Source: Branchipolynoe longqiensis (lineage: Eukaryota; Annelida; Polychaeta; Phyllodocida; Polynoidae). Taken from it: a stretch of 64,000 bases of DNA. The stretch lies in contig CM059186.1 in NCBI GenBank assembly GCA_030323885.1, forward strand, positions 173,129,743-173,193,742, read 5' to 3'. Shown here piece after piece: positions 56,425 through 64,000 of this stretch. The translations under genes were made by a program, and so were the position numbers. Every line of letters starts with the position of its first letter. The first letter of the stretch is position 1. The notes beneath the pieces were generated by a model, which did no database searches, had not been told where the DNA came from, and worked only from the letters and a program-made list of their open reading frames with translations.

Positions 56425-57686
56425 GACTGTGTGGGACCTGCTCTCATCGGTACTGTCGGCCGTGCCTGCCTACATCTTTCTTGGTGATCATATATAAAAT
56501 CCCGGTGGTAGTTATGTGCACAATAACTACACCTTACTGTCTCTCGCCTTGTACCTTGGTGAGACTGTCGAGGGGCGCGTCCCATCACCTGACGTGGTGC
56601 CCTCCTTCTCTCACCTCTATTCCCCTGATTAATTGTGGGCAGTGTTGGTGCAGTCTGCACCACCACTGTTGACGGTGGTGCCGGTGCAATTGCCAACTGG
56701 GCAGCCTGTACTGGCCGCTCCGTGCGTTCTGCCATCATCTTTCTGAGACTTTTGATCTCACCCTGGAGCGTTTTAAAAGCTGCCCTATCTGTACTGGCCG
56801 CACCTGCCTCTACCCTGGGGTGCCCTTCTATAGCCCCTATCTCCATGGGCTCCTCCATCCTATGAGCCCCACTCAGCCTGCCCCCTGGCCCTGCCAGGCC
56901 TTCCTCGTTCTCCCTAGCTACAGACATGGCTGCTTCTAGGCTATCTGCCCTGGCCAGGCGCACATTCAGCCTGACCACTGGCTCGATCAGAGAGTCCTCA
57001 AATTTCTTGATGACCATGCCATGTACTGCGCCCATCTTCCTTAGTCCCTTATCTGGCCAAGCCCTCTGTACCGCCGTACTGTATCGCATACAGTACGCCG
57101 ACATCAGCTCCCCTTTTTCTTGCTTTAGTGAGAACACTATATCAATTAGGGCAGTGGCTTCCCTGGCTGTCAAGAACAGTCCTACCAGGCGTTCCCGGAC
57201 CTCCTCCCATGAGCTATTCTCATCATCTTCATATACGGAGTATATGACCTCATAGAGGTTGCCCTTAGAGTGACTGAGTGCAAACTTCACTACATCTGCC
57301 CCTCTGGCCCCGGATACTCTACCTGCCCGGCCAACCTGCTCTACCCAGCTCCTCAACACACCCAGATCTGAACCATCCACAGTAGCTATCTGCCTTCCCT
57401 GGTCCTTAAGATCCCGGACAGCTCTCTCTTCTAACTTCATTCGATCTCTCCCTAGCGCCAGGCGCTCCTCTCTTACTGATCGTTCCTCCGCGATCCTGGC
57501 CTGCTCCTGGCTAGGTCCAGCCCCATGCTCCCTGGTTTCCCTGAGCACTCTGGCCTGTGTTTCCAACTGTCCAGCTGCATATTTGGTTAGATATACTAGC
57601 CGATCCGCATCTGTGGGTATCTCCCCTGCAGCTACCCCAGCTGTAAACCAGTCGGTAAACCCCCTATCTAATTCTGCCGCTGCCAT
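56415..57686 (-). CDS. Gag polyprotein (gag)
   Basis: Structural protein of the element. The frame is open from about 57765, but the first ATG is at 57686; it gives 423 residues. The N-terminal half is helical and charged (coiled-coil-like LREHR..RIAEER region), and the middle resembles a retrotransposon capsid (FTLA-type segment with REATALIDIVFSLKQEKGE and SAYCMRYSTAV). The C-terminus has one zinc-finger-like C-x2-C-x11-H-x3-C followed by a short tail. That spacing differs from the usual retroviral CCHC knuckle (C-x2-C-x4-H-x4-C). Ends in the frameshift site. Confidence 0.85.
   Translation of the reverse strand: MAAAELDRGFTDWFTAGVAAGEIPTDADRLVYLTKYAAGQLETQARVLRETREHGAGPSQEQARIAEERSVREERLALGRDRMKLEERAVRDLKDQGRQIATVDGSDLGVLRSWVEQVGRAGRVSGARGADVVKFALSHSKGNLYEVIYSVYEDDENSSWEEVRERLVGLFLTAREATALIDIVFSLKQEKGELMSAYCMRYSTAVQRAWPDKGLRKMGAVHGMVIKKFEDSLIEPVVRLNVRLARADSLEAAMSVARENEEGLAGPGGRLSGAHRMEEPMEIGAIEGHPRVEAGAASTDRAAFKTLQGEIKSLRKMMAERTERPVQAAQLAIAPAPPSTVVVQTAPTLPTINQGNRGERRRAPRQVMGRAPRQSHQGTRRETVRCSYCAHNYHRDFIYDHQERCRQARPTVPMRAGPTQSGN
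56418..56424 (-). promoter_or_regulatory. Programmed -1 frameshift heptamer GGGAAAC
   Basis: In gag frame it reads G GGA AAC followed at once by the stop TAG (56415-56417). This is the X XXY YYZ pattern, and GGGAAAC is a known functional site at the gag-pro junction of primate betaretroviruses. The -1 frame is exactly the pol frame and has no stop up to the protease. I saw no convincing downstream stem or pseudoknot by eye. Confidence 0.85.
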
Positions 57687-58179
57687 TGTGATAGCTGTAC
57701 TGTTATCCGGCACAATGCCCCTCCTTTTATCTACTCCACTGGCTCTGGAGCTCGGAGCGGCCGAGCTCTAGACCTATCCAGTTTATCACTTTATTCACTT
57801 AAAGTTACTTTAAGCTAAAGTAAAATATATTACCATGACAACCTCATAGGCACTTCTCATGAAGCTGCAACCACTTTTTAATACAACAACTGGATGACAT
57901 AAATTGGATATTTTTAATTAGCATCCATATAAGCATCTAAACCAAATTTGGTGCAGATATGACTATATTCTTCAAACAGTCACAGAATGGTCAATTTTTA
58001 GAGTTAACTTGCCCTAAATTTAGTCACTAATGTACCAAAATTTCTTGAATAGGGTCAGCTTTCTCCATACAACTCAACCTGTGTGGGCATATGTTCATAG
58101 AAATCCTATCTATCTGTCAACATATATCACCAACACCATATACACTGACGTACCGACGTACATCAATGTCCAATCTTCA

Positions 58180-58470
58180 TTAACTTGTCGATATATTTCC
58201 AATAAAATATAACTCGACGTATATTAATTTCCACTAACTTCAATTAACCTGTCGACATACTTCAACAAAGTATAAATCGATGTACATTAATGTCTACTAA
58301 CTTCACCTAACCTGTCGACCTACTTCAACAAAGTATAAATCGATGTACATTAATGTCTACTAACTTCACCTAACCTGTCGACCTACTTCAACAAAGTATA
58401 AATCGATGTATATTAATGTCCACTAACTTCAATTAACCTGTCGACATACTTCAAGGTAAACACAATCGAT
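58180..58470. repeat. 62-63-bp tandem repeat in the leader
   Basis: Four copies with 'ttcaacaaagtataaatcga' and 'taacctgtcgac'. The second and third are nearly identical. Confidence 0.88.
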
Positions 58471-59097
58471 GTACCGCCGTCAATATATATCAAATAAATA
58501 TAAATCGACACACCGGCGCACAACTCCCACCTAACTATATATACCGATGTATCGATGTACAATTAACTCCCTTCTCGGTTTACACTCCCCTACACACCCA
58601 CACAGGCCCCTGCCGGCCTGCTAGACATAATCTACTCAGGGTGGGTCGCTTTACTGCTGGGTGCCCCCCACTATGTTTAAAGCTGCACACTCCTGCAACA
58701 ACTTTCTTCTATCTGTCGATGTAATTCAAAATAAATCTATATCGATGTATGTCAATCATTCAATGTCCAACTCCCTTACTGTCGATATATTAAAAAAAAT
58801 ATATATATATCGACCTATATCAATGTCCACGCCCTTACTGTCGATATATTTCACAAAATAAATATACATCCACGTACATCAATGTCCAACGCCCTTACTG
58901 TCAATATATTTCACAAAATAAATATATACTACACAGTTTTCTATGTCGGCATCCACAAAGGTTGAGTGCAACTACCCTCTATCTGTCGATATATTTCAAT
59001 ATAAATACACATCGACGTACCAATGTACAACTCCCACCTAAACTATCAATATATATTAAAACAAATATATATCGACTTACTATTTCTTTCTATACAG

Positions 59098-59510
59098 ATG
59101 GTGGTTGGTGTAATTGCTGGCTGCAGCCCCCTGCTACTTCAATACCCACACACACTCAGACACAGTCAGGCCTCTTTGTTTTCCCGACACCAGTATCAGT
59201 GATGGCTGGATACAAAGGGCGGGTTGTGTAACTGCTGCGCGCCGGTCACACCCCTACACACACACACTCAGACCCCTGCCGGTTGTTGATACACGGCGGT
59301 TGGCGTCCTTTGATTGTTGGTTGTGTAATTGCTGGGTGCAGTTACAAAAGGGTGGGTCGCGTCACCACTTATCCTAACACCCACACACACTCAGACCCCT
59401 GCCGGTTGTTGATACACGGCGGTTGGCGTCCTTTGATTGTTGGTTGTGTAATTGCTGGGTGCAGTTACAAAGGGTGGGTCGCGTCACCACTTATCCTAAC
59501 ACCCACACAC
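59098..59510. repeat. ~123-bp tandem repeat in the leader
   Basis: Two near-identical copies (starting 'gacccctgccggttgttgat' at 59271 and 59394) and one or two diverged copies to the left. Confidence 0.85.
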
Positions 59511-59596
59511 AGACAAAGACCAACCCCTACCCACACACATACATGTTAGAAGGGCTGGGTTACGTAACTGCTTCGCGTCATCCCTTTGTGGATTCA

Positions 59597-59960
59597 AACA
59601 GGCTATTTCCCCGCCAAATACGTTATTTGGACGCCAAACGCGTTATTTTCCCGCCAAACAAGTTATTTTCCCGCCGAATAAGTTATTTTCGATGCTAACA
59701 CGTTATCTTACCAATAACCAACGTTAATTTAACGCGAAACACGTTATTTCAACGAGAAATACGTTATTTTAACATTAAATACGTTGATTTAATGCGAAAT
59801 ACGTCATTTTAACGCAAACTACGTTATTTTCAGCATTAAATACGTTATTTCACCAATAAAATGTGTTAATTTAGCATTAAATACGTTATTTTGGCATTAA
59901 TACGTTATTTTCATCATTAAATACGTTAATTTAACGCGAAATACGTTATTTTAACGCGAA
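59597..59960. repeat. ~20-bp ACGTTATTTTAACGCGAAAT array in the leader
   Basis: About 17 degenerate units, each with 'acgttatttt' followed by a variable half (ccgccaaa, aacgcgaa or cattaaat). AACGCG/CGTT words give each unit weak self-complementarity. Confidence 0.85.
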
Positions 59961-60901
59961 TCGGACAAGAACGGACTGAGCGCCGAATTTAATAATATAA
60001 AAATCTCGCTCAGCCTCGTGGTTCTGGGCTATCGTGTGGCTATGGCGGTTTCAACTTACAAATCGCACACACACAACGGTGTTCCCCAATTGCAAATTAT
60101 ATATAAACTTATATTATTCTTTACCCCGAACCGTCGGCGCCGCGCACACCACGGCCTTCCCGAATTTCAATTAGTTTACATTAATCTATATATCGGGCCA
60201 GGATCGGCCGAAAACGGACACAACCCGAATTTCAAACTATATATAAATTTGTATCATTCTCGTTCACCCGCCTGGCGGCGTCGCGCACACACACGACGAT
60301 CAACCGAACTGCATATATATATATAAATATATATATAAAATCGCTCCTACCGGGCACGGCACGGACTAGCCGAATTTAACAACATATAAATCTCGACTAG
60401 TCTCGTACACTGGTGTGGTTCTGGCGGCGACGCGCGCACACTCCTAACTTCAACTATATATAAATGTATACCGTTCTACTAATGGCCTTCCACTACTAAC
60501 GGCCTTCCCTAATCGTTTTTGGATTAGATATGAAGTTACCGTCGCGCGCACACCCCGATTTAATAATAAAAATGTTTATAACATACTTTTATCAGTCTCC
60601 CACAGGACGCACTAGCCTCACACAGAACGTACTAGAACAAAAATAACTAGCCTCACACAGAACGCACCAGCACCCTAATCTTTCTTATTTTTCTCCTCCC
60701 TTAATTTCTCACCCACTATATATACAGAGCATATATATCAACGTTCATACATTCAACAACCTTCTTTTTCGTTTATGTATTGTGTGAGTGCTGGCATTGT
60801 GCATGCCGTGTTTTGTGATGATCCTTGCCTCCTTGTGTGTGCCCTTGTTACATACATATATACAAAATATATATATATCACCTTTCACACTCACCTATAT
60901 A

Positions 60902-61183
60902 TCAACACATATATATAGCCACACAATCCCCTTCACACACATCTCGACACACATGCATCCACACACATATATCAAATTTCTCACACACCACAGAGCTTTC
61001 AAATTCGTTACAAATAGCAGTACAATAGTGTCTCACCCCCATATCGACGCCCCAGCGTCCCGAAACAAGCGGTAACAGCACAAAACTGGACCCTACCTGA
61101 CCATCGATGACGCGTGTCGTCATCACGGGTGTTCTCGTCGTCATCACGGGTGTTCTCGTCGTCATCACGAGTTCTTCTGTCAT
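60902..61183 (-). CDS. Small leader ORF just after the PBS (doubtful)
   Basis: First ATG downstream of the PBS (61183) opens 93 codons. Its start encodes a repeated MTTRTPV heptapeptide from an 18-bp DNA repeat; the remainder has many cysteines and no recognised domain. It could be a regulatory upstream ORF, a leader exon that donates its ATG to a spliced mRNA, or chance. Confidence 0.25.
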   Translation of the reverse strand: MTEELVMTTRTPVMTTRTPVMTTRVIDGQVGSSFVLLPLVSGRWGVDMGVRHYCTAICNEFESSVVCEKFDICVWMHVCRDVCEGDCVAIYMC

Positions 61184-61203
61184 GTCTGAGAATCGTCTCA
61201 GAG

Positions 61204-61221
61204 CTTCGTCATGGTCACCAC
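61204..61221 (-). promoter_or_regulatory. Candidate primer-binding site
   Basis: The minus strand reads TGGTGACCATGACGAAGC, starting one base inside the LTR. TGG matches the CCA end of tRNAs, and TGGTGACC..GACG resembles tRNA-Trp-type sites, but two internal mismatches leave the tRNA open. Confidence 0.6.
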
Positions 61222-61222
61222 T

Positions 61223-62168
61223 ATAATATTACTGGATGCCCGGCCACGTTTGGGACACCAGAGAATACTACAGAAACTCTCCCCTTCATATCACTTGTCT
61301 ATCAACTCATTAACCAATGCTAAGGAAGAATGAAGTCAAGACACAGATAAACAGTGGAGAAGTTGTGCTTTACTAACACCAACTCCTGTCCACCTACCAG
61401 TGACCTATCATCCACACCCCTTGCCTTCTAGCCACACAATATCTCATTACTACTTTAGCCTGTATCTGAAAGCAGTGCCTACAGTCCATGGGACAGGAGT
61501 CCTATGGCTGTGGATACACTCAATTAGAATAGCTGAATTTTGATAGCATCAGACAGAGTGTCTGGGGTTCCTGCTCAAGAGTAGGTGTGCCTCACTCCAG
61601 AGCCAGGAGTAGAGTGATCTCTCTCCAGGGGGTCTGAAGCAGAGTCTAGAATTAAGATCTTGGTTTGAGGCTAGTGTGGTCAGAGGGCCAATGGGATGCA
61701 GGTGACTGGGCAGTCCACAGCCAGCCAATCAGGCACCTCCACAGTCAGGGTGGGTGGCACCCTCCCCCAGTAGGGGTAGCTGTCACTCAACCCAGCTGCA
61801 GGTGGTGCCCTGTGTGTATATGCAAATTAGGCTGGTGGACCGGCCCAGTGGTCAAGGCAGGGGGGGGCAGGTAGTTATACAGTTACAATAGATCTCTGTT
61901 AAAATGGTCTTTTCTCCAATTGCACTCTTTATGGATGCATAGAGAAACATTTCAACAATCATGTACTGCCTCTTATATGGGAACATCTCTTCATTAATCT
62001 CAGGCATAATATATGAACATATATTTCACACAGCTTATATCATGTCATAATGGGAGTGGGATATTATTACTTTTAGTTTATATAACATCGTCCCCACTCC
62101 GTCGCCCAAGACTAATAATGCTCTCTGCCAATATATAACTCTTAACCGAAAATCCGTATATTTTTACA
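61223..62168 (-). repeat. 5' LTR
   Basis: Same length and sequence as the 3' LTR apart from scattered substitutions (for example near 61460-61515). Its sense-strand end abuts the candidate PBS. Confidence 0.92.
62077..62084 (-). promoter_or_regulatory. Putative TATA box of the 5' LTR
   Basis: TATATAAA on the minus strand, about 85 bp into the LTR. If used, U3 would be very short (about 110 bp) and R-U5 long (over 800 bp). Confidence 0.45.
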
Positions 62169-62172
62169 TCAC
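62169..62172. repeat. Target-site duplication TCAC (right copy)
   Basis: Partner of 45542-45545. It directly follows the LTR end TTTTTACA on the plus strand. Confidence 0.88.
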
Positions 62173-63462
62173 GATGAAGTCCGATATCTTGGAAAATATA
62201 AAGGGACTCGATGAAAGGCCCATACTCAAACGATTATCAAGAAAGTAATCGAGGTTATCATCGCCATGGCGAAGGCCTTGACGCTGGCGGTCATCAGGGT
62301 GGATAGGGACTGCACGATAGGCGTCCTTTATGTCTATCGTCCCCATATAGTCACCCCTCTCGAGCATCTCCGTTACATCATCGAGGCCTTTATAGGAAAA
62401 TTTGGTCCGGACTTCATCAGTGAAGTTGTTCACGGATTCGTGCGAAGGCATACTGCAGTCGATAACAACACGACCTCCGCCATCGTCCTTAGGGACGACG
62501 AAGGCCTCGTGCGTGCAGAGAGGGGGGGCATCTACCCTAGAAATTAAGCCGTCACGTTCCTCCTCGAGGAATTTCTTATTAATTATATCACGCTCCCACT
62601 TAGCCTTCCTCCTGGGCTTGTCTGGAATATAGGAGACCTGAACACCTGGGTTAATCACCCTAAACCCAAAAGTGACCCCTATCATCAGATATACCCAATC
62701 TGGGTCCCAATCGCCCCGAAGACATATTTCAGCGAACCACCTGCAAGGTTTTAATTGGCTCGGTTTACCCGCGATCAAGTGGCTACATGTGCAGCTCCCA
62801 TCAACACAGCTGCGATCTACCTGAAAACTCTTGGGTGGCGCCCCCTCGGTTTCGCTAACGTATACCAGCATATTGTGGGGGCCGTAGTGTTCTATACTCT
62901 CATCCTGGTGAGCTTTAGAGAATGCCTTGAACCCGATGCTCTCCCCGAGCTTGCGAATGGCAAGCATGTGGTCAACATGGGCAACGTCCCTGTAGTGGTC
63001 TTCACGCGCCCGAGTTGAGATGAAGCCAATGTGTTGGATGAACGATCTGTAGTCCGATATTGAGAGTGACGTAATGTCCAGGCACCAGTCGCATGAAGCC
63101 TTAACAAGTTCATGGGGGTTCATCTTCCTGACTTCCTTGCCCATCCCATATTTTCTCAATGACCACTTACTGCACCGCCTTCGTGAAGAACTCCCGTCAC
63201 TACTCGACCTAGAATCACGCCTCCTTCTCCTACTCGACCCACGTGAGTGTCGACGCGATCGACCGTGTTTCGAGTCGAGGTGGTCGGTGCCTAGAGTCCA
63301 ACTCGGCTGTTTAGGCGCTGCGTCCGTCGTCCGTCGATCCTCCTGTGGATGTAGTCGGTCGTCCGCGTCGTCCCGGTTCGTTCCAGCTTGAAAGTCGTGA
63401 TGGTCGTCCCTCACGGTCGTCCGGCGTCTGTTTCGTCGTCTGTCTCGTATACATTTATACAT
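62173..63462 (-). CDS. DIRS-like ORF, 5' part: SR-rich N-terminus and RT fingers/palm (split gene)
   Basis: ATG at 63462 begins an arginine/serine-rich stretch (about residues 1-95) and then a ~170-residue domain with a C/H-containing segment (SCVDGSCTCSHL). The RT N-terminal half follows: a fingers motif (AFVVPKDDGGGRVVIDCSMP), motif A (GTIDIKDAYRAVP) and motif B (MGLSSSPFIFSK). It runs into the LTR element, where the frame hits a stop within five bases of LTR. No separate Gag frame lies upstream, and only ~150 bp separate this ATG from the next repeat. The SR-rich region might serve a nucleic-acid-binding role. That is inference. Confidence 0.88.
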
Positions 63463-63497
63463 ATGTGATGTATAAGCATTATATGAGTATAATTATC
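63461..63497. repeat. Dispersed TATAA/palindrome motif at the DIRS 5' end
   Basis: 'gtgatgtataagcattatat' then 'gagtataatta' directly upstream of the DIRS start codon. An inverted relative lies at 43415-43442 at the other end ('ttttatatacgtataatac'). About ten more copies are scattered at 22693, 23023, 24893, 25475, 25602, 35719, 35917, 36297 and 36987. Confidence 0.6.
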
Positions 63498-63612
63498 AGT
63501 AAACTGATTATCCTTCAATGTTGCCCCTGCTTGCACCTTATCTGGACACCTCACAACTACTGGCACTTAACAACTCGACAATTAAAGCCTAAATCTCATC
63601 TAAAACATCACG
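63498..63612. other. No gene seen
   Basis: Short spacer between the DIRS 5' end and the next repeat. No Gag-like frame. Confidence 0.5.
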
Positions 63613-64000
63613 CCTGAGGCCGTATGCACCAAGTTCTGCTAGGCTTAACCGGTGCTAGGCACTAGCTCCGGTCAGCTACCGTGAGTTTATTTATAGATTT
63701 GGGAATTCCCTCCAGTCGACGATATGAATAACGCCGCCAATGCGGCGGCGGCGTTAATATCGGTTGGAATTTAGGGTTAAATTGATAAGATTTCACTTAT
63801 TGCGTATGTAATTCTGTTAAATATGACAGCATTGAATAGATTTGGGCATAATATATTGCCGTCGATTCGGCGGCGGCGGCGGCGGCCATTTTTAGTTGAC
63901 GTCGGACAGTATGTATATCGACTGTGGAGGCGGCGATTTGGTTACTTTACATTCGTCGATTCGAAAATATTAATATCGCCGCTGCTACGGCTTCGCATTT
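63613..64000. mobile_element. TIR element, GCCG-rich core (family G), cut by window end
   Basis: Starts 'cctgaggccgtatgcacc', a third version of the family G end. 'tttatagatttgggaattcc' and two core units ('gcattgaatagatttgggc', 'cattcgtcgattcgaaaat') match 23885-24540. The right end is outside the window. Confidence 0.78.

Larger units (their letters stand above)
57714..61203 (-). other. Long 5' leader of the LTR element
   Basis: About 3.5 kb between PBS and gag with no long coding frame. It is a chain of repeat arrays: 62-63-bp units at 58180-58470 ('cctgtcgacctacttcaac'), a looser 'actgtcgatatatt' series at 58690-59070, ~123-bp units at 59098-59510, a ~20-bp array at 59597-59960, and GCGCGCACAC-containing blocks at 60000-60600. 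Packaging or dimerisation signals and the env splice donor are expected here but cannot be placed. Confidence 0.7.
45546..62168 (-). mobile_element. Env-bearing Metaviridae (errantivirus-like) LTR element, 16.6 kb
   Basis: On the minus strand the order is 5' LTR, PBS, long leader, gag, pol (protease-RT-RNase H-integrase), env, long tail, PPT, 3' LTR. Flanked by TCAC on both sides. Gene order and an F-like Env match errantiviruses and their relatives (gypsy-type endogenous viruses). At 16.6 kb it is about twice the usual 7-8 kb; the excess is the leader (57714-61222) and the tail (46492-49430). All three genes are open. LTRs differ at about 21 of ~946 positions by my count, which points to a fairly recent insertion. 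It lies antisense to the host gene, in its third intron. Confidence 0.93.

Noticed and set aside
52560..57771. Many plus-strand frames of 60-150 codons opposite pol and gag
   Set aside because: Shadows of the minus-strand genes; no independent support.
62266..63391. Plus-strand frames opposite the DIRS RT
   Set aside because: Antisense shadows of a well-supported RT frame.

Overview
This is a repeat-dense nuclear segment of an animal genome. It has spliced coding exons with long introns, no operons, tRNA-derived SINEs, LINE tails, TIR elements, a DIRS-type retrotransposon and an envelope-bearing Metaviridae element. The species cannot be fixed by eye. A marine invertebrate, possibly a mollusc or another lophotrochozoan, is my inference only.

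Host genes. Three exons on the plus strand (19033-19112, 26371-26485, 31962-32072) join with matching phases (2, then 0). They encode the first 102 residues of a coiled-coil protein resembling the CCDC42/CFAP73 (DUF4200) ciliary family. The gene starts in a CpG-rich promoter (about 18740-19032). Its second intron is GC-AG and is mostly filled by a 4.7-kb minisatellite. Its third intron opens straight into 3.3 kb of microsatellite and runs out of the window. On the minus strand, one exon at 12358-12507 encodes the start of a tetraspan-like membrane protein (TMEM196/MS4A-like) and ends at a consensus donor.

Layout. 1-12.3 kb: minisatellites, SINEs, LINE remnants and several TIR (MITE-like) families. 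12.3-19 kb: the minus-strand exon, AT- and TC-rich arrays, two GC-rich islands, more MITEs and a diverged solo LTR. 19-35.4 kb: the three-exon gene with its introns full of repeats. 35.4-43.1 kb: foldback element, pogo-like MITEs, SINEs, an 11-bp array and a LINE tail. 43.1-63.5 kb: a DIRS-like element on the minus strand, split by a 16.6-kb LTR element that is also on the minus strand. 63.6-64 kb: start of another GCCG-rich TIR element.

The nested element is the highlight. It has two ~946-bp LTRs about 2% apart, a 4-bp TCAC target duplication, a candidate PBS and PPT, open gag, pol and env frames, a canonical -1 frameshift heptamer (GGGAAAC) directly before the gag stop, and an F-like Env with a furin-type site and a membrane anchor. 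It is unusually long because of a 3.5-kb leader and a 2.9-kb post-env tail, both made of repeat arrays. It sits inside the DIRS reverse transcriptase gene, and the DIRS frame continues exactly across the duplication. The DIRS element was therefore open when it was hit.
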